A DNA stretch of 64,000 nucleotides. Source: Thiodiazotropha sp040506705 (GTDB lineage: Bacteria; Pseudomonadota; Gammaproteobacteria; Chromatiales; Chromatiaceae). Within the stretch, counting starts at the first letter, position 1. Each line of letters opens with the position of its first letter. Positions 17,553 through 25,981 of this stretch are shown here, one piece after another. A program made the translations under genes and the position numbers. The notes under the pieces are model-generated. The model did no database searches. It saw nothing but the letters and a program-made list of their open reading frames with translations, and was not told the origin of the DNA. The stretch is from assembly GCA_040506705.1 (NCBI GenBank), contig JBEVWG010000066.1:6337-70336 (forward strand), given 5' to 3'.

Positions 17553-18398
17553 ATGTGCGAATATCCAAGCATAAGCCTATTGTTCTATAAGGATGTTTTG
17601 TCTTTGATCGCCACACTTGCCATCATCGCATATCTTGCTGCGGGAGCTGTCATTGCCCTGCGTCTGTTCAACAGCCGGGAAACCTCTGGTTTACCCCGGG
17701 CAATCGCACTGGGTCTGGGATTCCTGGGCGTTCTGCTGCATGCGATCCCCCACTATCAAAACTTTGTTGCTGCAGCTGGCTTAAATATGGGCATTTTCAA
17801 CGCCCTTTCACTGATCGCCTGGACTATCTCACTGTTACTGCTGATCTCAAGCCTGACCAAACCGGTGGAAAATCTTGGAATCGTCATCATGCCGATTGCT
17901 GCTTTGGCGATCTACCTGGAAAACCGCTATCAGACCGTGCACTTTATCAGCGGCCAGCTCTCTTCCGGGCTAACCATCCATATCCTGGTATCCATGCTGG
18001 CCTACAGTCTGTTTACCCTGGCCAGTGTACAGGCGGTGTTACTGGCGATACAGGATCACCACTTGCGTAGACGCCATCCAGGGGGATTTATTCGCGCACT
18101 GCCACCGCTACAGACCATGGAGAGTCTGTTATTCGAAATGATCGCAGTTGGTTTTGTGCTGTTGAGTCTGGCTCTGCTCTCCGGTTTTGCTTTTCTTGAA
18201 AACATGTTTCAACAGCACCTGGCACACAAAACAATACTCTCCATCATCGCCTGGCTGGTGTTTGGAACCCTACTGTGGGGTCGCTACCGCTTCGGCTGGC
18301 GTGGGCAGAAAGCTCTGATCTGGACCTTAAGCGGCTTTGTTGTGCTGATGCTGGCCTACTTTGGCACTAAAGTGGTTATAGAGTTAATTTTGGGATAA
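17553..18398 (+). CDS. YpjD/CcsA-like inner membrane protein
   Basis: A protein with about eight transmembrane helices of the cytochrome c assembly (CcsA/HemX) superfamily, similar in plan to E. coli YpjD, which is also divergent from ffh. The family segment HILVSMLAYSLFTLASVQA and the final GWRGQKALIW... AYFGTKVVIELI are recognisable. The ATG at 17553 gives 281 residues but has a weak ribosome site. A TTG at 17604 preceded by AAGGA gives 264 residues and aligns better with the YpjD N-terminus. Its role is unproven; YpjD has been linked to membrane stress and haem handling only loosely. Confidence 0.85.
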   Translation: MCEYPSISLLFYKDVLSLIATLAIIAYLAAGAVIALRLFNSRETSGLPRAIALGLGFLGVLLHAIPHYQNFVAAAGLNMGIFNALSLIAWTISLLLLISSLTKPVENLGIVIMPIAALAIYLENRYQTVHFISGQLSSGLTIHILVSMLAYSLFTLASVQAVLLAIQDHHLRRRHPGGFIRALPPLQTMESLLFEMIAVGFVLLSLALLSGFAFLENMFQQHLAHKTILSIIAWLVFGTLLWGRYRFGWRGQKALIWTLSGFVVLMLAYFGTKVVIELILG

Positions 18399-18434
18399 GC
18401 ACTGATTCGATCCTTCGCCCGCCAGCTTCAGCTT

Positions 18435-18450
18435 GGGATTTCATGTTGCA
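18435..18450 (+). promoter_or_regulatory. possible sigma-54 promoter of the glycosyltransferase cassette
   Basis: GGGATT-N5-TTGCA has GG and GC exactly ten bases apart as sigma-54 needs, with a perfect -12 element and a weaker -24 element. It lies about 85 bases before the GT41 gene. If real it would place the cassette under the same sigma factor as the flg operons. Confidence 0.4.
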
Positions 18451-18536
18451 GCTTATTGAATAGAGTTCGTCAATTTTGTTCGGCAAGAAAATCCAGGGGA
18501 ATCTATATTTAATGAAATCGATGCGCACGGATTGAT

Positions 18537-20399
18537 ATGTCAAACAACCTAGCCACAGCCCTTAAAAAGCTCAATCAGGGTAAATTGTCGGAAGCGAGCA
18601 AATTACTCTCCCGAGTATTAAAAAAAGAGCCTAATAATGCTCAAGCACAATATCAACTCGGCAGCTGTCTGTTGCGCCAAGATCGGATTCAGGAAGCGAT
18701 CACTCATCTCCAGCAGGTCATTGCAGGCGGCAACCCAGAACCTTGCATCTATTTTCTGATCGGGGTCGCATTGGAAAAAACGGGACAGTTCCTGGATGCA
18801 GAGAAATCCTATGAACTGGCTGAGCGAATGGGATGCAGAGAGAACCTAATGTACTACATGATTGGCAGTTTCAACGCCAATATCAAAAAGGACTTCTCTA
18901 AAGCCGAGATCTATTTTGCAAAAACCATTAGCAACAATCCTGAAACCTATGTCGCCTATCTGGCACTGAGCAAACTCTATAACGACCAATGTCGATATGA
19001 AGAGGCCCTGCAGGCTTTGGACTACTGTTTAACCCATGGCTATGAGACTGTAGAGGTGTATGTCAACCTGGGCCATGCCCTTTCACATCAGGGGCGCCAG
19101 GAGGAGGCTCTGGCATGTTGCAAAAAATCAGTTGAAATCGAACCTGATCATGCCGTGGCAAAGCAGAATTATCTGGTACAGCTGCTATTCTCAAATGATG
19201 AAGAAAGCGCCATCTATCCTGAAATACGAAAAGCCACTGAATTTCTCAATCTACACTCAAAGAAGAGATATGATGGAAAGATAGATTGCCTGCCTGGCCG
19301 AAAACTCAATCTAGGCTTTGTATCCGCAGACTTCCGAGTACATGTCATAACCAACTATTTCATGCCTATTCTGAGAAATTTAAATAGATCTAAGTTTTCC
19401 GTCTACTTATATTTAAACAATGCTAGTGAAGACCAGATATCCAATTCATACAGGGAATTATCTGATTTCTGGTGCAACTGTTACCATCTAAGCGACAAGC
19501 AGTTAGAGAACAAGATTATTTCCGACAAAATCGACATCTTGATCGACTTATCAAACAACACAGCTGGCAATCGCTTGTCGGCTTTTTTGAACAGGCCAGC
19601 TCCGATGCAAGTCTCAATGATGGGGCTACCAATGTCGACTGGGCTGGATTGCATGGATTTTGCATTGAGAGATCAATATACCGCAGAAAAATGTAATCTT
19701 GGCAAATACTCATCCGAAACAATTCTGCCTATTAAAAACATCTCTTACTTTGATCCTTTGATTGAACTACCATCAATTTCAGAGCCGCCCTGTATAACAA
19801 ATGGCTATATCACGTTCGGCTCATTTAATGGATTAAGAAAAATAGACAAAAGTCTCATGGAGGTCTGGGCCAAGCTGCTGCATGCTCTCCCGGGCTCCAT
19901 GATCAGACTAATGACTGATGACCATAGCAATGCCTTCATGAGAGATTACTTATACGATATTTTCGCAACCTTTGATGTAGATAACTCCCGTGTGATATTA
20001 CAATCCAGACTACCCATGCAAGAATTTCTGGCCTCACACAATCAAGTAGACATTGCCTTGGATGCCTATCCTTATCATGGAGAAAGCACCTCTTATCACT
20101 CATTATTCATGGGGCTGCCCCTTGTTTCCCGCTCTGGCAATTCCATCGCATCGAATGTCTCAAATAGAATTCTGTCTGCCATCAGCAAAGAGAGTTGGAT
20201 TGCCAATAATTTTGATGAATATATCGATATCGCTTTAAACCTCGCTGCAGATGTGGATTCACTCGTTGCAAACCGTAAATCTCTTCGTAAAGAGATAGAG
20301 AGCTCATCCCTGATGAATTTTAAACAAGTTACAGAGGATGTAGAGTCCGCCTTGCTGTCAGGTTGGAGCAGCTTGTACGGCAATCAGCACCACGAATAG
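18537..20399 (+). CDS. TPR-repeat O-linked glycosyltransferase (GT41, SPINDLY/OGT-like)
   Basis: A 620-residue cytoplasmic enzyme. Residues 1-230 are tetratricopeptide repeats (for example NNAQAQYQLGSCLLRQDRIQEAITHL and YVNLGHALSHQGRQEEALACC). Residues about 255-615 are the GT41 catalytic part: LGFVSADFRVHVITNYF, the DILIDLSNNTAGNRL segment, APMQVSMMG, YITFGSFNGLRKI and DIALDAYPYHGESTSYHSLFMGLP. In this family such enzymes transfer a sugar from a nucleotide donor to Ser or Thr of proteins. It heads a four-gene plus-strand cassette and lies 7 kb from fliC, so flagellin is the likely acceptor. The sugar is unknown. Confidence 0.87.
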   Translation: MSNNLATALKKLNQGKLSEASKLLSRVLKKEPNNAQAQYQLGSCLLRQDRIQEAITHLQQVIAGGNPEPCIYFLIGVALEKTGQFLDAEKSYELAERMGCRENLMYYMIGSFNANIKKDFSKAEIYFAKTISNNPETYVAYLALSKLYNDQCRYEEALQALDYCLTHGYETVEVYVNLGHALSHQGRQEEALACCKKSVEIEPDHAVAKQNYLVQLLFSNDEESAIYPEIRKATEFLNLHSKKRYDGKIDCLPGRKLNLGFVSADFRVHVITNYFMPILRNLNRSKFSVYLYLNNASEDQISNSYRELSDFWCNCYHLSDKQLENKIISDKIDILIDLSNNTAGNRLSAFLNRPAPMQVSMMGLPMSTGLDCMDFALRDQYTAEKCNLGKYSSETILPIKNISYFDPLIELPSISEPPCITNGYITFGSFNGLRKIDKSLMEVWAKLLHALPGSMIRLMTDDHSNAFMRDYLYDIFATFDVDNSRVILQSRLPMQEFLASHNQVDIALDAYPYHGESTSYHSLFMGLPLVSRSGNSIASNVSNRILSAISKESWIANNFDEYIDIALNLAADVDSLVANRKSLRKEIESSSLMNFKQVTEDVESALLSGWSSLYGNQHHE

Positions 20400-20422
20400 C
20401 TAAAGGCAGTGGAGTACAAGTC

Positions 20423-21535
20423 ATGAGCCAAACCTATGTCACTCGTCCCTCACTTCCTCCACTTGATGAGTTTGTGACACTCCTGGAACAGATATGGTCA
20501 ACCAGGCAACTCACCAATAACGGCCCCTTCCACCAGGCATTTGAGTCTGCATTGGCTGACTACCTGGGAGTACCCTATGTCTCCCTGTTTTGCAACGGAA
20601 TGATGGCCCTTCAGGTGGGGTTACAGACGCTGAAGATCACAGGTGAAGTCATCACATCACCCTACACCTTTCCTGCGACAACCCATGCAATTTATTGGAA
20701 TCACTGTACACCTGTCTTCTGCGACACTGACCAGGATACATGCAACCTGGATCCAGAAAAAATCGAGTCACTCATCACCCCGAAGACAACCTGCATCATG
20801 CCTGTTCATATTTATGGTAACCCTTGCAGCATCGATCAGATTCAGCGTATCGCTGACACTTACGGACTGAAGGTATTATATGATGCCGCACATGCATTTG
20901 GGGCCAAACATAATGGAGCTTCGCTATGTAGTTTTGGTGATCTTTCAATGCTCAGCTTTCACGCAACAAAGGTGTTTAACACGATCGAGGGTGGGGCTCT
21001 TATCACCCATGATGAGAAGTTAAAGAGACGAGTTGACTATCTCAAGAACTTTGGATTTGCCAATGAAACCACAGTTGTTGCACCGGGTAGCAATGGCAAG
21101 ATGAATGAAGTCCAGTCAGCCCTTGGTTTACTTCAGTTGAAATATATTGATGCAGAAATCGAGAAGCGTGTTCACCTGATTCGGTTGTATCGGGAACAAC
21201 TTGCCGGCATTCCAGGAATCCGCATGCTTGATTGTGGAGCATCGAATGGTGCCTATTGCCCTATCTTTGTAGAGGAGCCTGTGTATGGAAAAAGTAGAGA
21301 CCAACTTTACCAAGCTCTAAAAGAGTCATCTATTCACGGTCGCCGCTATTTCTATCCACTTACCAGTCAACTCCCATCCTACAGAGGACTACCCTCTTCA
21401 TCCCCTGAGCGCCTTCCCAATGCCACTGCTGCAGCAGAGAAAGTGATTTGCCTTCCTCTTTATGCCAGCCTTGACCCAGAGATGGTTGGGCATATTGCAA
21501 ATATAATTAAAAAAGCACAGCGGATTCCAGAATAG
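20423..21535 (+). CDS. DegT/DnrJ/EryC1/StrS-family aminotransferase
   Basis: A PLP-dependent sugar aminotransferase of the type that makes amino groups on nucleotide-linked keto-sugars. The ATG at 20423 has GGAG eight bases before it and gives 371 residues; a frame upstream overlaps the GT41 gene and is not preferred. Motifs: TNNGPFHQAFE near the N-terminus, TFPATTHAI, the PLP-binding Asp154 (YDAAHAFG), and the Schiff-base Lys183 in SFHATKVFNTIEGG. Phe and Val flank it as in the VioA/DesV group. It sits 23 bases after the GT41 stop, and the next gene starts one base after its own stop. Confidence 0.9.
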   Translation: MSQTYVTRPSLPPLDEFVTLLEQIWSTRQLTNNGPFHQAFESALADYLGVPYVSLFCNGMMALQVGLQTLKITGEVITSPYTFPATTHAIYWNHCTPVFCDTDQDTCNLDPEKIESLITPKTTCIMPVHIYGNPCSIDQIQRIADTYGLKVLYDAAHAFGAKHNGASLCSFGDLSMLSFHATKVFNTIEGGALITHDEKLKRRVDYLKNFGFANETTVVAPGSNGKMNEVQSALGLLQLKYIDAEIEKRVHLIRLYREQLAGIPGIRMLDCGASNGAYCPIFVEEPVYGKSRDQLYQALKESSIHGRRYFYPLTSQLPSYRGLPSSSPERLPNATAAAEKVICLPLYASLDPEMVGHIANIIKKAQRIPE

Positions 21536-21536
21536 T

Positions 21537-22691
21537 ATGAAGAAAACGCTTCTGGTTGATACTAACCGCGCTGCTGTACCTATCTATCATGCTTTGTGCG
21601 AGATGGGGCATGAGGTATGGGTAGTCGGGGGAAAGCCAGCAGAGACATTAGCTAAGCTGGCGTCAAATTATCTGCAACTTGACTATTCAGATACTCAACG
21701 CCTTACTGCTATTGTGAAAGAGAAGGCCTTTGACTACCTTGTGCCAGGCTGTACTGATCTCTCCTATAAGGTCTGTGCAGAGATCAATCAGGCACGCTTC
21801 CCCGGCATCGATACTCCAACCAATAATTCTATCATAAATAATAAGAGCAAGTTCCGTAAAGTCGCTGACGACTTAGGCTTGCCTGTGCCGCGCATTCTAT
21901 CGCCAGGGCAAGCTTCTGAAGTTGAAGCTGTCATTGTCAAGCCTGAGGACTCATTCAGCGGACAGGGAATGACAGTACTGACAAGTACGACTTCCAGTAA
22001 ACTTGACAGTGCTGTTAAGACTGCGCGAGCAGCATCCAGAAGCGAGGGAGTAATTATTGAGGAGTACATTACTGGACAACTATTCAGCCACTCGGGATTT
22101 ATCCAGAACGGCGAAGTAGTAGCGGACTTTATTGTGCAGGAAGAGTGCACAATCAATCCCTTCACTGTAGATACAAGTCGGGTAGTCGAAGAGTTTTCCG
22201 AGGAAATGCTCAAATCAATACGCCAAGACCTATGCCGACTAGCGTCAGCTTTAGCACTAACAGATGGCTTGATACATACACAGTTTATTGTCTGCGGGAA
22301 TCGTTATTGGATCTTAGAGGTAACCAGACGCTGCCCGGGAGATATCTATTCTTTGCTGATAGAGTATTCAACTGGTTACCCCTATGCTGAAAACTATGTT
22401 GCGCCATTCATTGGCAAAAAGCCACAGCCCAGGAAAGAGCGTGAAATCATTGAGAGAATCACACGCCACACAGTCACCTCTAAGAAGGGAGAGTCACTTT
22501 GGGGTTATCAATTCTCTGTGCCGGTTGATATTCGTTTATTTGTACCCCTTGCCACATCCGGAGACTACATTGACTCCAGTCCTTACGGTAGAGCTGGAAT
22601 ATTTTTCTTTCGTTCTTCAAGCATTAATGAGCAACAGAGGCTCTATCAGACTATTCTGGACGGAGATCTCTATTCAGTCAGTTACGACTAA
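21537..22691 (+). CDS. ATP-grasp-domain ligase of unknown substrate
   Basis: A 384-residue protein with a pre-ATP-grasp Rossmann-like domain (LLVDTNRAAVPIYHALCEMGHEVWVVGG), then the ATP-grasp fold. VIVKPEDSFSGQGM is the nucleotide-binding strand and loop, IIEEYITGQLFS the adenine-side strand, and YWILEVTRRCPGD the metal-binding strand. ATP-grasp enzymes activate a carboxylate as acyl phosphate and couple it to an amine or thiol. Between a sugar aminotransferase and an oxidoreductase, it could attach an acyl or amino-acid group to the amino-sugar. That is inference. The start is one base after the preceding stop, so coupling is likely. Confidence 0.8.
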   Translation: MKKTLLVDTNRAAVPIYHALCEMGHEVWVVGGKPAETLAKLASNYLQLDYSDTQRLTAIVKEKAFDYLVPGCTDLSYKVCAEINQARFPGIDTPTNNSIINNKSKFRKVADDLGLPVPRILSPGQASEVEAVIVKPEDSFSGQGMTVLTSTTSSKLDSAVKTARAASRSEGVIIEEYITGQLFSHSGFIQNGEVVADFIVQEECTINPFTVDTSRVVEEFSEEMLKSIRQDLCRLASALALTDGLIHTQFIVCGNRYWILEVTRRCPGDIYSLLIEYSTGYPYAENYVAPFIGKKPQPRKEREIIERITRHTVTSKKGESLWGYQFSVPVDIRLFVPLATSGDYIDSSPYGRAGIFFFRSSSINEQQRLYQTILDGDLYSVSYD

Positions 22692-22706
22692 CTTTAGGAG
22701 TCGGGA

Positions 22707-23876
22707 ATGCCCTCTTCACCCCTTGCATTAGGATTCATTGGCGGCGCCCTGGACTCTGCTGTCGGTTATACCCATTTTTCAGCGTGTAACTTGGATAACC
22801 ACTGGTATCTGCTTGCTGGCGCCTTTAGTCAGAATCCCCAAATAAACCGTGAAACAGCCAAAGTCTATGGTGTCTCTGGTGACCGCGTTTATGATGACTG
22901 GAAGCATATGCTTGCCAAGGAGAAGGATCAACTGGATGCAGTTACGATCCTTACACCAACACCTTCACACTATCAGATAGTATCTGAATGCCTGGCGCAA
23001 GGCGTACCTGTGATCTGCGAAAAAGCCCTCGGGACATCCAGTGCTGAGATAGAGGCGATCATACAAGCTCGCAATACCCATAAAGGCTTTCTAGCCATCA
23101 CTTATAACTATTCCGGTTATCCTATGGCGCGCGAGTTGAGGTCGTTGATCCAAAGCGGCGTACTCGGCGAGATCCTCCATTTTCAGGCAGAAATGCCTCA
23201 GGAGGGGTATCGGAGAGTTGATTCACATGGGAACAAACCTCAACCACAGGAGTGGCGTCTCCATGATGGCAACATCCCTATTATCTATTTAGATCTGGCG
23301 GTTCATTTGCATCAGTTGATCCACTACTTTACTGATCAGCATCCACTTGAAGTCGTTGCTGACCATTCCACATGTGGCTGGTTCAATGTTATCGATAATG
23401 TGAGTTGCCTTTGCAGATACTCAAAAAACATTCTTGGGCAGATGTGGTTCAGTAAATCAGCCCTTGGTCACCGAAACGGGTTGCGAATTCGGATCTATGG
23501 AAGCGAAGCCTCGGCTGAGTGGTTACAGTCCAACCCTGAGGAGCTGCTTCTCTGTTTCGCAGATGGCAGAAGGCAGGTTCTGGATCGCGGCAACGACACT
23601 CAAGTGGCTGGATCGACACGCTATACTCGATTTAAAGCCGGACACCCAACAGGTTTTATCGAAGCATTTGCCAATCTGTATATGGATATTGGACAGAGTC
23701 TGCAAGCGTATAAGATGACTGGAATCTGGCCATCAGATGAAGTATTCAGTGCCGAACTGGCATTGGAGGGAATAAACATGCTTGAAGCGATGGTGAAGTC
23801 AACCAAGATCGGCAAGTGGACAGCTGTATGTGACGCCTCAAGTGACGATACCTACACCAAACAGGGACAGATATGA
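22707..23876 (+). CDS. Gfo/Idh/MocA-family NAD(P)-dependent oxidoreductase
   Basis: A 389-residue sugar-type dehydrogenase. The N-terminal Rossmann domain is present (LGFIGGALDSAVG, with a departure from the usual G-x-G-x-x-G). AVTILTPTPSHYQI and the catalytic-strand motif VICEKALGTSS follow, the latter equivalent to the E-K-P motif but with Ala for Pro. The C-terminal domain contains YNYSGYPMARELR and a DLAVHLHQL segment whose histidine matches the family's catalytic position. TAGGAG precedes the ATG. It is the last plus-strand gene of the cassette and probably oxidises a sugar before or after the DegT step. Confidence 0.87.
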   Translation: MPSSPLALGFIGGALDSAVGYTHFSACNLDNHWYLLAGAFSQNPQINRETAKVYGVSGDRVYDDWKHMLAKEKDQLDAVTILTPTPSHYQIVSECLAQGVPVICEKALGTSSAEIEAIIQARNTHKGFLAITYNYSGYPMARELRSLIQSGVLGEILHFQAEMPQEGYRRVDSHGNKPQPQEWRLHDGNIPIIYLDLAVHLHQLIHYFTDQHPLEVVADHSTCGWFNVIDNVSCLCRYSKNILGQMWFSKSALGHRNGLRIRIYGSEASAEWLQSNPEELLLCFADGRRQVLDRGNDTQVAGSTRYTRFKAGHPTGFIEAFANLYMDIGQSLQAYKMTGIWPSDEVFSAELALEGINMLEAMVKSTKIGKWTAVCDASSDDTYTKQGQI

Positions 23877-24008
23877 TGGCGACACAACGGAACAAATCTG
23901 TAAACCCTAACCATGATACAAACATTAGACTTAGCTTGAATCTACTGCGGAAAAGTCATTTTGGCCAGATTGCACGATTAAATTTGTTAAATTGACTATC
24001 TAAGCTGA

Positions 24009-25082
24009 CTAATTTGGCACAAAAAACATGACTGTTTCAGTGACCCCTTCAGTATAGTGACGCAGATACACAGCGTAGTCATCTCTATAAGAAAGAACAT
24101 GTTCAGGAACCAACCAGAAATCATCACCCTTATGGTATACACATATCGCCAGTACAGGATGACTATCTAATATCGTATTAACTGAGCCATCAAGGGCACT
24201 ATTTTCCGCGCCTTCTATATCCATTTTTATAAAATGAACAGGCTCTCTCACTATGTTATCAAGCCTGTCAATATTAATAAGGCACTCCCCTGCCCCATCA
24301 ATTCTTGAAGCTGGCCCATCAACCGAGAACCTTAGCGATCCAGCTCTATCTGACAAGCCAATCATGTGATAATTTATCTTCTCAAAGGTCTTAAGTTTTT
24401 CTTTCGCCTTTTCTATATTACTCTTTTCAGGCTCAAATATATGGACAGACTTATAGTCAGGATAGCGTCGAATAAACTCTAAACTTGTATACCCATCATA
24501 CCCGCCAACATCAACAAATGTTTGTTTGCCTTCAGGAAAACGAAGAAACTCTTCAAAATACTGCAGATGCGGACAGTCAGTGAAATCACTCATATATTCT
24601 AGATTACCAGTTCTTCGAAAAGCAATTAGGTTATCAAATATAGTTTTTGATGTAGTGTCAGCAAGAATATTTCTTACCCAGTCATATTTCTCGGTATTTC
24701 GAATATAATCATCATTGAAACCGTCCCACATCGTGACCGGTAATATCTCAAGCCCAGAAAACCTTCTAAATAAGAAGTAATCGAGATTTTCTATTCCTAA
24801 TCTATCAAGCTTCTTTGATACGGTGAGCGGTTTACTAAGAACCACTGCAGACACAACCAATGCATCAGATGGTATATTCTCAGTCTTATATACAGGCTTA
24901 CCCAGATATGTGATATCACCAGAATAATCATTAACAAACCCATCTATATCAATGCTGCCTGCAATACTTCGTGCATATTCATTTGTTCCAAACACAATAC
25001 GAGGTCTTCTTGAAAATTTTGTAAATTGATTACAAAATTCTTTAGCATGTGCATAGCGATTTTCTGAATCAAGAATACTCAT
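24009..25082 (-). CDS. FkbM-family SAM-dependent methyltransferase with N-terminal PglD-like domain
   Basis: The protein has 358 residues from the ATG at 25082; a GTG at 25097 would add five. The C-terminal half is an FkbM methyltransferase: TFVDVGGYDGYTSLEF is the SAM loop, HIFEPEKSNIEKAKE follows, and DNIVREPVHFIKMDIEGAE is the family signature. Residues about 33-110 (IVFGTNEYARSIAG... GFVNDYSG... YLGKPVY) resemble the small nucleotide-binding domain found before sugar acyltransferases. The gene is AT-richer than its neighbours, which suggests transfer. It lies between the cassette and fliT and may O-methylate the flagellar glycan. Confidence 0.82.
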   Translation of the reverse strand: MSILDSENRYAHAKEFCNQFTKFSRRPRIVFGTNEYARSIAGSIDIDGFVNDYSGDITYLGKPVYKTENIPSDALVVSAVVLSKPLTVSKKLDRLGIENLDYFLFRRFSGLEILPVTMWDGFNDDYIRNTEKYDWVRNILADTTSKTIFDNLIAFRRTGNLEYMSDFTDCPHLQYFEEFLRFPEGKQTFVDVGGYDGYTSLEFIRRYPDYKSVHIFEPEKSNIEKAKEKLKTFEKINYHMIGLSDRAGSLRFSVDGPASRIDGAGECLINIDRLDNIVREPVHFIKMDIEGAENSALDGSVNTILDSHPVLAICVYHKGDDFWLVPEHVLSYRDDYAVYLRHYTEGVTETVMFFVPN

Positions 25083-25171
25083 GGCTAAGCAGTTCACCCA
25101 GGCATACTACGTGAAAAAAAATTCCCCTGTCATTTTCTCACCTATTTGAGATCAATGAACTTTACGGAGTA

Positions 25172-25489
25172 CTAGTCGAAAGACTGCTTGTGGTATGCTG
25201 CGATGGCCTCCCGACCTAGTTTGAGAGTCCGGCCCTTTTCCGAAACCACACCTCTGGCTTTGGAGCAGATCCTCAAGGCCCGATTATTCAGCCCGACGAT
25301 TTGCTGAACAATAGCTTCATAGTTTTTAGGATTGGATTTTAGTTCAGCATCGTTGAATGCCAACTCCAGGACCTGCATTCGCTGGCGATCAAGTTCCTGC
25401 ATATCAGACCATGCTTCATCCTCAGCCAGTCGGATAATCTCATTGCTCATCTCGATTGCCAGATCGAGTTTTTCCCTAAGTTCCAGCAT
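25172..25489 (-). CDS. fliT: FliT-like flagellar export chaperone
   Basis: A 105-residue mostly helical protein placed directly after fliS, where FliT is found. FliT proteins chaperone the FliD cap and tune flagellar transcription. The sequence has long amphipathic helices (LELREKLDLAIEMSNEIIRL and KNYEAIVQQIVGLNNRALRI) but little motif conservation, so the name rests partly on position. It starts 15 bases after fliS ends. Confidence 0.75.
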   Translation of the reverse strand: MLELREKLDLAIEMSNEIIRLAEDEAWSDMQELDRQRMQVLELAFNDAELKSNPKNYEAIVQQIVGLNNRALRICSKARGVVSEKGRTLKLGREAIAAYHKQSFD

Positions 25490-25504
25490 AATCGGCTTTG
25501 CAGA

Positions 25505-25930
25505 TTACAGATTCTTTACACTTTCCTTAATATTCTCGGCCTTTTGAATCACTTCCGGCATGGCATCCCAAGCGGTCTTGACCTCTTTTAATAGTGAAGT
25601 CACTTCATCCAGAGCCTCAACATCCTGCTCCACATTCGCTGTAAAAAGCCTTCTTATCATATAGTCGTAGAGCATATCCAGATTGGTGGCAATCTCTCCA
25701 CCCTGTTCGAAATCCAAAGCACCGCGCAAGGCATCTATAACTGAAATAACCCAGTTGATCTCATTATTACGAGCTTCGTGCTCCTTCCGAATTATCGACC
25801 CCCTGGCATTCGACATACCGTCGAGTGCGCCGTTCATGAGCATCTGTACAAGCCGGAACGGTGTTGCATACATTGCCTCAGAGGAGGCGGCCTGACGATA
25901 ACTGTTAATAGCCGAATTTTTTACCATCAT
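25505..25930 (-). CDS. fliS: flagellin export chaperone FliS
   Basis: FliS binds the flagellin C-terminus and prevents early polymerisation. The protein has 141 residues from the ATG at 25930, which has AAAGGT before it; an in-frame start 33 bases upstream is less likely. NSAINSYRQAASSEAMYATPFRLVQMLMNGAL is the family N-terminal helix pair, split here into NSAINSYRQA and FRLVQMLMNGAL. It sits between fliD and fliT in one minus-strand group. Confidence 0.92.
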   Translation of the reverse strand: MMVKNSAINSYRQAASSEAMYATPFRLVQMLMNGALDGMSNARGSIIRKEHEARNNEINWVISVIDALRGALDFEQGGEIATNLDMLYDYMIRRLFTANVEQDVEALDEVTSLLKEVKTAWDAMPEVIQKAENIKESVKNL

Positions 25931-25981
25931 TCTACCTTTTGGCAGCTCATTTATGTTCAACAATTATAACTGTGGTCATTG

